Assembly (NCBI RefSeq): GCF_000717875.1 | Contig: NZ_JOCT01000004.1 | Span: 248,001-312,000, forward strand | Length of the DNA: 64,000 bases | Reading direction: 5' to 3' | Source of the DNA: Streptomyces sp. NRRL S-455 | GTDB taxonomy: Bacteria > Actinomycetota > Actinomycetes > Streptomycetales > Streptomycetaceae | Notes under the pieces: generated by a model | Database searches by the model: none | What the model was told of the DNA's origin: nothing | Seen by the model: only the letters and a program-made list of their open reading frames with translations | Shown: positions 25,950 through 34,745 of the stretch, one piece after another | Layout: the number at the start of each line of letters is the position of its first letter | Numbering within the stretch: position 1 is the stretch's first letter | Program-made: the position numbers and the translations under genes

Positions 25950-27299
25950 ATGCGACTTCGCATCCGAGGCTCCGGTGCCCGCGCCGGCAGACGCACCGCC
26001 GCCCTGGCCTCACTGCTCGCCCTCGCCCTCGCGGCGCCCCTCTACTCGACGACCTACGCCACCGCCGACGGCGCGCCCAGGGCGGCCGCGTCGGCGGACG
26101 ACGTCCGGCAGTACGAGGTCCATCTGCACTCGACCGCCAAGGACCGCACAGCACTGCAGCGCACGGGCGTGACCGTCGACGAGGTGCACGGCCACGGGGT
26201 CGTCGTCTCCGGCCGAGCGGACCAGATCAGGAAGCTGCGCGCGCTGGGCTACGAGGTCACCCCGCTCGGGGCCGTGCCCGACCGGTCCGCCGGCGAGGAC
26301 GACGTCCGGCTCTTCGACTTCCCGTCGGCCGACTCGAAGTACCACAACTACGCGGAAATGACGAGCGAGATCAACTCCATCGTCTCGGCCAACCCGTCGA
26401 TCGCCAGCCGGCGTGTGATCGGCAAGTCGTACCAGGGCCGGGACATCGTCGCCGTCAAGATCAGCGACAACGTGGGCAGCGACGAGTCCGAGCCCGAGGT
26501 GCTGTTCACGCACCACCAGCACGCCCGCGAGCACCTCACCGTCGAGATGGCGCTCTACCTGATGCGCGAGCTGACCTCCGACTACGGCTCCGACTCGCGC
26601 GTCACCGGCATGGTGAACAACCGTGAGATCTGGATCGTGCCGGACATCAACCCGGACGGCGGCGAGTACGACATCGCCACCGGGTCGTACCGGTCATGGC
26701 GCAAGAACCGGCAGCCCAACTCCGGTTCGTCGTACGTCGGTACGGATCTGAACCGCAACTGGAACTACCGCTGGGGCTGCTGCGGCGGTTCCTCGGGATC
26801 GGCGTCCTCCGACACCTACCGGGGCACGGCGGCGGAGTCCGCGCCCGAGGTGAAGGTCGTCGCCGACTTCGTGCGCAGCCGGGTCGTCGGCGGCAAGCAG
26901 CAGATCAGGGCCGCCATCGACTTCCACACGTACAGCGAACTGGTGCTGTGGCCGTTCGGCTACACGTACTCCGACACGACGACCGGGATGACCGCGGACG
27001 ACCACGCGGCGTTCAAGGCGATCGGGCAGAAGATGGCCGCGAGCAACGGCTACACGGCCGAGCAGTCCAGCGACCTGTACATCACGGACGGGTCGATCGA
27101 CGACTACCTCTGGGGCGCCCACAAGATCTTCGGGTACACCTTCGAGATGTACCCGAGGTCCGGCGGCGGCGGGTTCTACCCGCCCGACGAGGTGATCGAG
27201 CGGGAGACCTCCCGTAACCGGGACGCGGTGTTGCAGTTGCTGGAGAACGCGGACTGTATGTACCGGTCGATCGGGAAGGAGAGCCAGTACTGCGGCTAG
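25950..27299 (+). CDS. Secreted M14 zinc carboxypeptidase
   Basis: 449 residues. The start ATG at 25950 has AAGGAGA five bases upstream. A Sec signal peptide ([25 protein letters not shown]) is followed by an ~80-residue pro-region and the M14 catalytic domain. Zinc ligands are in [12 protein letters not shown] (H..E) and DFHTYSE (H). The substrate pocket shows NPDGGEYD and [12 protein letters not shown], and the catalytic Glu lies in YTFEMYP. It matches the Streptomyces carboxypeptidase T/SG type, which trims C-terminal residues of extracellular peptides. The stop overlaps the convergent gene by 4 bp. Confidence 0.92.
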   Translation: MRLRIRGSGARAGRRTAALASLLALALAAPLYSTTYATADGAPRAAASADDVRQYEVHLHSTAKDRTALQRTGVTVDEVHGHGVVVSGRADQIRKLRALGYEVTPLGAVPDRSAGEDDVRLFDFPSADSKYHNYAEMTSEINSIVSANPSIASRRVIGKSYQGRDIVAVKISDNVGSDESEPEVLFTHHQHAREHLTVEMALYLMRELTSDYGSDSRVTGMVNNREIWIVPDINPDGGEYDIATGSYRSWRKNRQPNSGSSYVGTDLNRNWNYRWGCCGGSSGSASSDTYRGTAAESAPEVKVVADFVRSRVVGGKQQIRAAIDFHTYSELVLWPFGYTYSDTTTGMTADDHAAFKAIGQKMAASNGYTAEQSSDLYITDGSIDDYLWGAHKIFGYTFEMYPRSGGGGFYPPDEVIERETSRNRDAVLQLLENADCMYRSIGKESQYCG

Positions 27300-27796
27300 T
27301 CGGCGTCTTCCTCGAAGTAGGCGTCCAGTACCGCGTCCAACTCGCTGTCCCACCGCGCGAAATGACTTCTGGCCGGCGCCTCGATCTCGATCGGGTACCA
27401 GCGCCGGTCAGGAGTGTGGACGGTGACGGTGTAGCGCTTGCCGAAGCGGGCGGTCTCGGTCTCGACCGCCCCGATCTCGTCCCAGCGGAACTCGCACTCC
27501 TGGTCGTCCAGGGACAGTCGTACGCCTCGGTGGTCGGCGACCATCCGCGCGCGGCGGTCGGACGCCTCGAAGACGGGGCCGTCGGCCGGGGTGTCCTCCT
27601 CCGGCTCGGAGGGGGGCGCCTCCGCCGTCCCCTCCGGCTCTGGGGCGGCCTCCTCGGCCTCGGCGACCTCGGGCTCCTTCTCCGGCCCGTCGTCCTCCGT
27701 CCGTCCGGACGCGGGTGACGGGAGCCCGGGGATGAAGGCCGGGTCGAATCCGGCGCCCTCCAGGGGCTGGCTGCTCGAACCTATGCGCTGCTCCAC
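27296..27796 (-). CDS. Acidic-linker protein with PH-like domain
   Basis: 166 residues from GTG 27796. Residues 25-75 are a Pro/Glu-rich linker ([20 protein letters not shown]). Residues 80-166 are related to the C-terminal domain of the 18831-19301 protein: the shared core reads GV.....(L/F).FRW.EI....., then a two-stranded hairpin and a final W...L..VL helix. It lies between the carboxypeptidase and the permease operon. The function is unknown. Confidence 0.6.
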   Translation of the reverse strand: MEQRIGSSSQPLEGAGFDPAFIPGLPSPASGRTEDDGPEKEPEVAEAEEAAPEPEGTAEAPPSEPEEDTPADGPVFEASDRRARMVADHRGVRLSLDDQECEFRWDEIGAVETETARFGKRYTVTVHTPDRRWYPIEIEAPARSHFARWDSELDAVLDAYFEEDAD

Positions 27797-27889
27797 AGCC
27801 CAGCAGTATGGTCGACAAACCTGTGCGGCACACAGCCAGCCCCTGCATCGTTACCTGACGCCTACACGATGACGTCCGTACGACGACGC

Positions 27890-29368
27890 CTACACGAACA
27901 GGCTGAGCACCGCCGCCACCACGAACCCCGCCACCGACAGCACGCTCTCCAGCACCGTCCATGTCTTGAGCGTGTCCCGCTCGCTGATGCCGAAGTACTT
28001 GGCGACCATCCAGAAGCCGCCGTCGTTGACGTGCGAGGCGAAGATGGAGCCCGCCGAGATGGCCATGATGACCAGGGCGACGAAGGCCTGGGAGTGGTCG
28101 CCCTCGGCGAGGAGGGGCGCGACGATGCCCGCCGTCGTCACGATCGCCACCGTCGCCGAGCCCTGGGCGACCCGCAGGACCACGGAGATCAGGTAGGCGA
28201 GGACGATCACCGGGAGGCCCACGTCGTTGAAGGTGTCCGAGAGGGCCTGGGCGACGCCGCTGGCCTTGAGGACCGCGCCGAAGATGCCGCCCGCGCCGAC
28301 CACCAGCAGGATGTTGCCGACCGGCTTCAGGGACGCCGTGGACACCGTCTCCAGGGACTTGCGGGACCAGCCGCGCCGGATGCCGAGCAGGTAGTACGCG
28401 AGGAACAGGGCGATGGTGAGGGCCACGAAGGGGTTGCCGAAGAACTCGATCACCGAGCGGAGGGTGGAGGGGTCCAGGGCGATCGAGGAGAACGTCGCGG
28501 CGAGGATGAGGGCCAGGGGCGTGCCGATGATGCCGAGGACCGTGCCGAGGGCGACCGGCTCCTCGCGCGGCGCCACCCCGGCGGCCCGCTGTTCGTCGAC
28601 GACGGCCTGCTTGGCCTCCTCCGCCGCCTCGACCATGTCCTGCGGCACGGCGACGAAGATGCGGCGGCCGATCCACGCCGAGTACGCCCACGCGGCCACC
28701 ACGGCCGGCAGCCCGCAGACGACGCCCATGAGGATGACCCAGCCGAGGTCGACGTCGAGGAGACCGGCGGCGGCGACCGGGCCGGGGTGCGGCGGCAGGA
28801 AGGCGTGGGTGACGGACAGGCCCGCCAGCAGCGGCAGGCAGTAGAGCAGGATCGACTTGCCGGATCGCTTGGCGGCGGCGTAGACGATCGGGGCCAGGAC
28901 GAAGATGCCGACGTCGAAGAAGACCGGGATACCGAAGATCAGGCCGGTCAGGCCCATGGCGAGCGGGGCGCGCCGCTCGCCGAACATGCCGAGCAGGCGA
29001 CGGGCCAGCACCTCCGCGCCGCCACTGACTTCGAGGATCGCGCCGAGCATGGTGCCGAGGCCGATGATGATGGCGACATGGCCGAGGATGCCGCCCATGC
29101 CGGACTCGATGGTGGAGACGGCGTCCGACTTCTGGACCGTGCCGAAGAGTTCGGTGACCGAGAGGCCGGCCGCGAGGCCGACGGCTATGGAGACCGCGAG
29201 CAGGGCGACGAACGGCTGCAGTCTCATCTTGATGATGAGGAACAGCAGCAGCGCGATGCCGAGCGCGGCGGTGAGCAGGAGTCCGGCGGTGCCGTCCACG
29301 AGGAGGAGCAGTCCTCCGGTGTGGGGTGGGGTCTCGGCAGGGGCGGACGCGGCGAGCGGATGGGACAT
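27890..29368 (-). CDS. GntP-family gluconate/keto-acid permease
   Basis: 492 residues, about twelve membrane helices. Family signatures include MGGILGHVAIIIGLGTMLGAILEVSGGAEVLA near residue 95 and IPVFFDVGIFVLAPIVYAAAKRSGKS, with FLPPHPGPVAAA shortly after. GntP transporters import gluconate and related sugar acids by proton symport; some take up D-serine-like substrates. It belongs to the same minus-strand group as RidA, IclR and a KDG-type kinase and is probably the uptake step for their substrate. A 118-bp gap separates it from ridA. Confidence 0.9.
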   Translation of the reverse strand: MSHPLAASAPAETPPHTGGLLLLVDGTAGLLLTAALGIALLLFLIIKMRLQPFVALLAVSIAVGLAAGLSVTELFGTVQKSDAVSTIESGMGGILGHVAIIIGLGTMLGAILEVSGGAEVLARRLLGMFGERRAPLAMGLTGLIFGIPVFFDVGIFVLAPIVYAAAKRSGKSILLYCLPLLAGLSVTHAFLPPHPGPVAAAGLLDVDLGWVILMGVVCGLPAVVAAWAYSAWIGRRIFVAVPQDMVEAAEEAKQAVVDEQRAAGVAPREEPVALGTVLGIIGTPLALILAATFSSIALDPSTLRSVIEFFGNPFVALTIALFLAYYLLGIRRGWSRKSLETVSTASLKPVGNILLVVGAGGIFGAVLKASGVAQALSDTFNDVGLPVIVLAYLISVVLRVAQGSATVAIVTTAGIVAPLLAEGDHSQAFVALVIMAISAGSIFASHVNDGGFWMVAKYFGISERDTLKTWTVLESVLSVAGFVVAAVLSLFV

Positions 29369-29486
29369 TTCGGGGGTCCTCTACGTAAATGCATACAGCT
29401 TCTGGGTAGGGGGGAGCGCGGCGCGGCGCATCGGGGGCGCCGCACCTCACGGGCGTGCGGGAGTCAGGGGGTTTTCAGGGGGGGCG

Positions 29487-29897
29487 TCAGCCGAGGACGG
29501 CGAGCGCGTCGATCTCGATGAGAAGCCCCGCGGGGAGGCCGACGTAGACCGTGGTGCGCGCGGCGGGCGGCTGGGTCAGGCCCTGCGCCTCGAAGTACGC
29601 GTCGTAGATCTCGTTGAACTCGGCGAAGTGGGCCACGTCCGTCAGGTAGACGCGGATCATCATCACGTCGTCCCAGCCGGCGCCGCCCTCCTCGAGGATG
29701 GCCTTGACGTTGGCCAGGGTCTGGAGGGTCTGCTCGCGCAGGGTGGGTCCGGCGGGCGTGGGCGGCTTGCCCTCCTCGGCGGGCAGGAAGCCGACCTGGC
29801 CGGCGACCTGGAGGATGTTGCCCTTGCGTACACCGTGCGAGAACTTCGCCGGCGGGGTGGTGTGGGTCTTCGGGGTGAGTGCGGTCTTGTCCGTCAT
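29487..29897 (-). CDS. RidA-family reactive imine deaminase
   Basis: 136 residues, the usual length. It shows KFSHGVRKGNILQVAGQVGF, the TLANVKAILEEGGAGWDDVMMIRVYLTD core and the conserved Arg in AARTTVYVGLPAG. RidA proteins hydrolyse 2-aminoacrylate and similar imines released by PLP-dependent deaminases. That fits the D-amino-acid deaminase gene transcribed divergently from this operon. Its start overlaps the stop of the IclR gene by ATGA, so translation is coupled. Confidence 0.88.
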   Translation of the reverse strand: MTDKTALTPKTHTTPPAKFSHGVRKGNILQVAGQVGFLPAEEGKPPTPAGPTLREQTLQTLANVKAILEEGGAGWDDVMMIRVYLTDVAHFAEFNEIYDAYFEAQGLTQPPAARTTVYVGLPAGLLIEIDALAVLG

Positions 29898-30655
29898 ACG
29901 GTGCCCTTCACTGGTGTTCTGCCGGAGTACTCCCCGCTGATGGCGTCCGCCGTGCGGCGCACCAGCGGCAGGAGGGTGAGGAGTTCGTCGGCGGTGACGA
30001 CGACGTTCGGCGCGGAGACCGACATCGCGGCGACGACCCGGCCGTCGGCGCCACGGATGGGTGCGGCGACGCAGTTGATGGACTCCTCGTGGCCGCCGAG
30101 GTCGGTGGCCCAGCCCTGTTCGCGCACCTTCTCCAGCTCGCGCAGGAACGCGGGGGCGTTGGGTGTCGAACGGGCCGTGTAGGCGGGGTAGTCGAGCTTC
30201 TCCGCGACCGCTCGCCGTTCGTGCTCGGGCAGGTCGGCGAGGAGTAGCTTGGCGACGGCGGCGACGGTGATGGCGACGGGCTTGCCGATCCGGGAGTACA
30301 TCCGCACGGGGTAGCGGCTCTCGACCTTGTCGATGTAGAGGACCTCGTTCTCCTCGTACACGGCGAGGTGCACGGTGTGGCCGCAGCTCTCGTTGAGGCG
30401 GACCAGGTGGGGATGGGCGATCTCGCGGACGTCGAGGTTCTCCATCGCCTCCTGGGCGAGCGCGAAGAGCCGGGCGCCGAGGCGGTAGCGCTGGTCGGAC
30501 TGGCGGTAGACGAAGCCGTGCTCGTGCAGGGTGCGCAGCAGGCGCAGCGCCGTGGACTTGTGGACGCCGAGGCGATCGGCGACCTGCCCCAGGTCGGCGG
30601 GGCCCTCGGCGAGCAGCGGCAGGATGCTGAGCGCGCGGTCGACGGTCTGGCTCAT
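29894..30655 (-). CDS. IclR-family transcriptional regulator
   Basis: 253 residues from ATG 30655. The N-terminal winged helix-turn-helix (LGQVADRLGVHKSTALRLLRTLHEHG) leads into the IclR effector domain (HPHLVRLNESCGHTVHLAVYEENEVLYIDKV ... WATDLGGHEESINCVAAPI). It overlaps both neighbours by 4 bp, lying between the kinase and ridA genes. It likely controls this operon and the divergent D-amino-acid genes through the palindromes near 31773-31799. The ligand is probably a keto acid or sugar acid. Confidence 0.9.
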   Translation of the reverse strand: MSQTVDRALSILPLLAEGPADLGQVADRLGVHKSTALRLLRTLHEHGFVYRQSDQRYRLGARLFALAQEAMENLDVREIAHPHLVRLNESCGHTVHLAVYEENEVLYIDKVESRYPVRMYSRIGKPVAITVAAVAKLLLADLPEHERRAVAEKLDYPAYTARSTPNAPAFLRELEKVREQGWATDLGGHEESINCVAAPIRGADGRVVAAMSVSAPNVVVTADELLTLLPLVRRTADAISGEYSGRTPVKGTV

Positions 30656-31686
30656 GGCGTACGTACCTCCTCGTCGGCCCGCTGGGGGTCCTCGGTCCAG
30701 CCCGGGCCGAGTCGCAGTCTCCCCCATGCCGCGTCGTCCAGGGCAGCGAGCCGGTCGGCGTGCTCGCGCGCGGGCGGCGGGGCGAGGTCGCCGGGCACGG
30801 TGAGCGCGGCGGCGGCCATCAGGTGCCCGTGCCGCAGCCGGTCCCGTACGGGCAGTCCGCGCAGCGTGGCGGAGAGGAAACCGGCGGCGAAGGCGTCGCC
30901 CGCGCCGACGGCGGCGACGACGTCGACGCGCGGGGCGGGCACGTGGGTGACGTCCTGCCTCTCGAAGACGGTGGCGCCCGCCGCGCCCTGCTTGACGACC
31001 AGCACCTCGGGTTCGGGGAGGGCGGCTCGGACGGCCTCGGCGCTGTGCAGGCCCCAGGCCTCGTCCTGGCCGACGAACACGAGGTCGGCGCCCCGGGCGA
31101 GGTCCCGAAGGACGAGGGGGGCGTCCGCGTCACGCCACAGGCCGGGCCGGTGGTTGACGTCGAAGGAGACAAGCGGGCGGCCGGGCCGGCGTGCGGTCAG
31201 CTCGCGCATCAGGTCCAGGCAGCTCGCGGACAGCGCGGCCGTGATCCCCGACAGGTGCAGCACCCGCCCGGCACGGACCGCCGCCACGTCCACCGTGTCC
31301 GCGGACATCGCCGAGGCCGCCGACCCGGCCCGGTAGTAGGCCACCTCGTGGGCGTCGGTGGCGCGGTCGCCGGCGGTGCGGAAGTAGATGCCGGTGGGGC
31401 GGTCGGGGTCGCGCCGGACGTGTGCCACGTCCACCCCGTACCCGCCGATCGCCTCGACGAGGTGGTCGCCGAAGGCGTCGTCGCCGACCCGGCTGACCCA
31501 CCGTACGGAATGCCCGGCGGCGGCCAGGCCGCACGCCACGTTGGACTCCGCGCCGCCGATCCCCCGGTCGAAGGTGGGGACGTCGGCGAGCCGGCCCGGC
31601 CGGGAGGGCAGGAACGTGACCATGGACTCGCCGAACGCGACGACATCCACGACGTCGGGGGCGTCGCAGGGTCCGGTGGGGGTCAC
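30652..31686 (-). CDS. PfkB-family sugar kinase, 2-keto-3-deoxygluconate kinase-like
   Basis: 344 residues from GTG 31686. It has the first PfkB signature around GGAESNVACGLAAAGHSVRWVSRVGDD and the second, with the catalytic Asp, in DVVAAVGAGDAFAAGFLSA. The N-terminal VVAFGESMVTF and the overall size point to KDG kinase or a close relative that phosphorylates a sugar acid. It is the first gene of the minus-strand operon kinase-iclR-ridA-gntP. Confidence 0.85.
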   Translation of the reverse strand: MTPTGPCDAPDVVDVVAFGESMVTFLPSRPGRLADVPTFDRGIGGAESNVACGLAAAGHSVRWVSRVGDDAFGDHLVEAIGGYGVDVAHVRRDPDRPTGIYFRTAGDRATDAHEVAYYRAGSAASAMSADTVDVAAVRAGRVLHLSGITAALSASCLDLMRELTARRPGRPLVSFDVNHRPGLWRDADAPLVLRDLARGADLVFVGQDEAWGLHSAEAVRAALPEPEVLVVKQGAAGATVFERQDVTHVPAPRVDVVAAVGAGDAFAAGFLSATLRGLPVRDRLRHGHLMAAAALTVPGDLAPPPAREHADRLAALDDAAWGRLRLGPGWTEDPQRADEEVRTP

Positions 31687-31772
31687 GATGCTCGTAGCTC
31701 CTCGTCGGGTCGGCCGGTGGCGGTTTCATTGACCGGGGGTGGCCGAAATGCTAGACAGCGGAGAGCGATATA

Positions 31773-31799
31773 CGCAATGGATGTTGCGATTTATGCAAC
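31773..31799. promoter_or_regulatory. Overlapping palindromes, candidate IclR operator
   Basis: CGCAA (31773-31777) faces TTGCG (31784-31788), and GTTGC (31783-31787) faces GCAAC (31795-31799), giving three half-sites in alternating orientation. The stretch is AT-rich for this genome and sits in the 134-bp gap between the kinase operon and the deaminase operon. Repeated short palindromes are usual for IclR binding sites. The match to this particular regulator is inferred. Confidence 0.55.
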
Positions 31800-31820
31800 G
31801 TCGCTGATCAGGGAGGCTTC

Positions 31821-33098
31821 ATGACAGCTGACTCCGCCGCCGAGTCCCTCGCCCGGCTCGCCGACGAGCGCGTCGACCACCGCTTCAAGGGCCTCCCGCC
31901 GGACGCCGACGGGCTGACGGTCGGCGAGCTGGCCGCCCAGCGCCGGAACCTCTTCACCGGCGGCTTCGCCACGCCCGTGCTCGCCCTGTCCGCCGAGCGC
32001 CTGGAACACAACCTGAAGCTCATGGAGGTCTACGCGGACCGGCACGGCCTGGCCTTCGCGCCGCACGGCAAGACCTCCATGGCGCCGCAGCTGTTCCACT
32101 GGCAGATCGAGCACGGGGCGTGGGGCATCACGCTGGCGGTGCCGCACCAGGTGCGGGTGGCGCGGGCGTTCGGGATCCGGCGCGTGTTCCTCGCGAACGA
32201 GCTGGTCGACCCGGCGGCCCTGCGCTGGACCGCCGCCGAGCTGGACGCCGACCCGGACTTCCGCTTCGTCTGCTACGTCGACTCGGTGCGCGGGGTGGAG
32301 CTGATGGACGCGGCGCTGCGCGGCGCCTCCCGCCGCGTGGACGTCGTCGTCGAGCTCGCCGCCGGCGAGGGCGCCCGTACCGGTGTGCGTACGGAGGCGG
32401 AGTGCGCCGCGGTCGCGGACGCCGTGGCGGGCACGCGGACGCTGCGGCTCGTCGGCGTCGCGGGCTACGAGGGCGAGGTGCCGCAGGCCGACCCGGAGCG
32501 GGTGACGGCGTGGCTGCGGCGGCTGGTCGCGCTCGCCGTCGACTTCGACAAGGCGGGGCGCTTCACCGGCCTGGACGAGATCGTGGTCAGCGCGGGGGGC
32601 AGCGCCTGGTTCGACGCGGTCGCCGACGTCTTCGCCGGGATCCCGGAACTCTCCCTCCCGGTGCTGAAGTTGCTGCGTTCGGGCGCGTACGTGTCGCACG
32701 ACGACGGCCACTACCGCAAGCTGACCCCGTTCAACCGGGTGCCCGAGGAAGGCGCTCTGGAGCCGGCGTTCCGGCTGTGGACGCAGGTGGTGTCCCGGCC
32801 GACGGCCGAGCAGGCCTTCGTCAACGCGGGCAAGCGGGACGCCGCCTACGACCTCGACCTGCCGTTCGCCCAGGTGGTCCGCCGGGACGGTGCCGAACGC
32901 CCGGCCACCGGGGTGTCGGTGACCGCCCTGTCGGACCAGCATGCCTGGCTGCGCACCACGCCGGAGGCGGACCTGGAGGTCGGTGACTGGGTCGGCCTGG
33001 GCCTGTCCCACCCGTGCACCTCGTTCGACAAGTGGCCGCTGATCCCGGTCGCGGAGGCGGACGGCACGGTCGTCGACTACGTCCGTACCTACTTCTAG
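31821..33098 (+). CDS. D-serine/D-amino-acid deaminase-like PLP enzyme (DSD1-type)
   Basis: 425 residues. The start ATG is preceded by GGGAGG. The alanine-racemase-like barrel carries the PLP lysine in FAPHGKTSMAPQ, with GGFATPVLAL before it. The C-terminal domain has HPC (LSHPCTSFDKW), where His and Cys are likely zinc ligands as in DSD1-type D-serine dehydratases. The enzyme should turn D-amino acids into keto acids and ammonia through an imine. That explains the RidA gene nearby. The downstream D-aminoacylase starts 11 bp after its stop. Confidence 0.87.
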   Translation: MTADSAAESLARLADERVDHRFKGLPPDADGLTVGELAAQRRNLFTGGFATPVLALSAERLEHNLKLMEVYADRHGLAFAPHGKTSMAPQLFHWQIEHGAWGITLAVPHQVRVARAFGIRRVFLANELVDPAALRWTAAELDADPDFRFVCYVDSVRGVELMDAALRGASRRVDVVVELAAGEGARTGVRTEAECAAVADAVAGTRTLRLVGVAGYEGEVPQADPERVTAWLRRLVALAVDFDKAGRFTGLDEIVVSAGGSAWFDAVADVFAGIPELSLPVLKLLRSGAYVSHDDGHYRKLTPFNRVPEEGALEPAFRLWTQVVSRPTAEQAFVNAGKRDAAYDLDLPFAQVVRRDGAERPATGVSVTALSDQHAWLRTTPEADLEVGDWVGLGLSHPCTSFDKWPLIPVAEADGTVVDYVRTYF

Positions 33099-33109
33099 GA
33101 GGCCGCCGC

Positions 33110-34723
33110 ATGGAAGAGCTCGTCATCCGGGACGCGGACGTCGTGGACGGCTCCGGCGGGGACTCCTACCGGGCCGATGTGGTGGTCGACGGCGGCCGGA
33201 TCGTGTCGATCGTGAAGGAGGCCGCCGCGGCCGGCTGCCAGCGTCCGAAGGCGCGCCGGGAGCTGGACGCCGAAGGGCTCGTCCTCTCCCCCGGCTTCAT
33301 CGACATGCACGCCCACAGCGACCTGGCCCTGCTGCGCGACCCGGACCACAGCGCCAAGGCCGCGCAGGGTGTCACCCTGGAGGTCATCGGCCAGGACGGC
33401 CTGTCGTACGCACCCGTCGACGACCGCACGCTCGACGCGGTGCGCCGCGCGATCACCGGGTGGAACGGCCCCGGCGACGACATCGACTTCGACTGGCGGA
33501 CGGTGGGCGAGTACCTGGACCGGCTGGACCGCGGGATCGCCGTCAACGCGGCCTATCTCATCCCCCAGGGCACGGTCCGCGCGCTCGCCGTCGGCTGGGA
33601 GGACCGGGAGGCCACCCCGGAAGAGCTGGACCGGATGCGGCAGTTGGTCGCCGAGGGCATGGAGCAGGGCGCGGTCGGCATGTCCTCCGGGCTGACGTAC
33701 ACGCCCGGCATGTACGCGAAGGACGCCGAACTGACCGAGTTGTGCCGGGTGGTGGCGTCGTACGGCGGTTACTACTGCCCGCACCACCGCTCCTACGGCG
33801 CGGGCGCCCTGGAGGCGTACGAGGAGATGGTCGCCCTGGCCCGGGAGGCGGGCTGTTCCTTGCATCTCGCCCACGCCACCATGAACTTCGGCGTGAACAA
33901 GGGCCGGGCGCCCGAGCTGCTGGCCCTGCTGGACGCGGCGCTGGCCGCCGGGGCCGACATCAGTCTCGACACCTACCCCTACACACCCGGCTGCACGACA
34001 CTCGCGGCGATTCTGCCGAGCTGGGCGAGCGAGGGTGGCCCCGAGCAGACCATCGGGCGACTGGTGGACCAGGAGACGGCGGCACGCATCCGCCACGACC
34101 TGGAGGTCACCGGCTCGGACGGCTGTCACGGCGTGCCCGTCGAGTGGGACACGATCGAGATCTCCGGCGTGGGCGACCCGGCCCTGGCGGAGTTCGTCGG
34201 GCGGACCGTCCAGGAGTCGGCGGACCTGCGGGGCGAGGCCCCCTGGGTGACGGCGCGCCGGCTGCTGCTGGCCGACCGGCTGGCCCCGACGATCCTCCAG
34301 CACGTCGGGCACGAGGAGAACGTCCGGGCGATCATGCGCCACCGGGTGCACACCGGCGGCTCGGACGGCATCCTCCAGGGCGCCAAGCCGCACCCGCGGG
34401 CGTACGGCACGTTCCCGCACTATCTCGGCCACTACGTGCGGGAGTTGCGGGTGCTGTCGCTGGAGGAGTGCGTCGCGCACCTCACCTCGCGCCCGGCGGC
34501 CCGGCTCCGGCTGCCGGACCGGGGGCTGGTGCGCGAGGGATATGTCGCCGACCTGGTGCTCTTCGATCCCGCGACGGTGGCGGCGGGGTCGAGTTTCGCC
34601 GAGCCCCGGGTGCTCCCGACGGGCATCCCGTACGTGCTGGTCGACGGGCGGTTCGTGATCGAGGACGGCCGGCGCACGGACGTCCTGGCGGGCCGGGCGG
34701 TCCGCGGGATCCCTCCCGCGTGA
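33110..34723 (+). CDS. N-acyl-D-amino-acid deacylase (D-aminoacylase)
   Basis: 537 residues from ATG 33110, with AGGAGG just upstream overlapping the previous stop. Amidohydrolase-fold motifs include FIDMHAHSDLALL (metal-binding HxH), CPHHRSYG, SLHLAHATMNFG and ILQHVGHEENV, and the Asp of GGSDGIL. D-aminoacylases release free D-amino acids from N-acyl forms. The product would pass to the deaminase encoded just upstream. Together with RidA and the permease this makes a compact D-amino-acid scavenging pathway. Confidence 0.9.
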   Translation: MEELVIRDADVVDGSGGDSYRADVVVDGGRIVSIVKEAAAAGCQRPKARRELDAEGLVLSPGFIDMHAHSDLALLRDPDHSAKAAQGVTLEVIGQDGLSYAPVDDRTLDAVRRAITGWNGPGDDIDFDWRTVGEYLDRLDRGIAVNAAYLIPQGTVRALAVGWEDREATPEELDRMRQLVAEGMEQGAVGMSSGLTYTPGMYAKDAELTELCRVVASYGGYYCPHHRSYGAGALEAYEEMVALAREAGCSLHLAHATMNFGVNKGRAPELLALLDAALAAGADISLDTYPYTPGCTTLAAILPSWASEGGPEQTIGRLVDQETAARIRHDLEVTGSDGCHGVPVEWDTIEISGVGDPALAEFVGRTVQESADLRGEAPWVTARRLLLADRLAPTILQHVGHEENVRAIMRHRVHTGGSDGILQGAKPHPRAYGTFPHYLGHYVRELRVLSLEECVAHLTSRPAARLRLPDRGLVREGYVADLVLFDPATVAAGSSFAEPRVLPTGIPYVLVDGRFVIEDGRRTDVLAGRAVRGIPPA

Positions 34724-34745
34724 CCGCCCGCCCCGGAGCTGTTCC

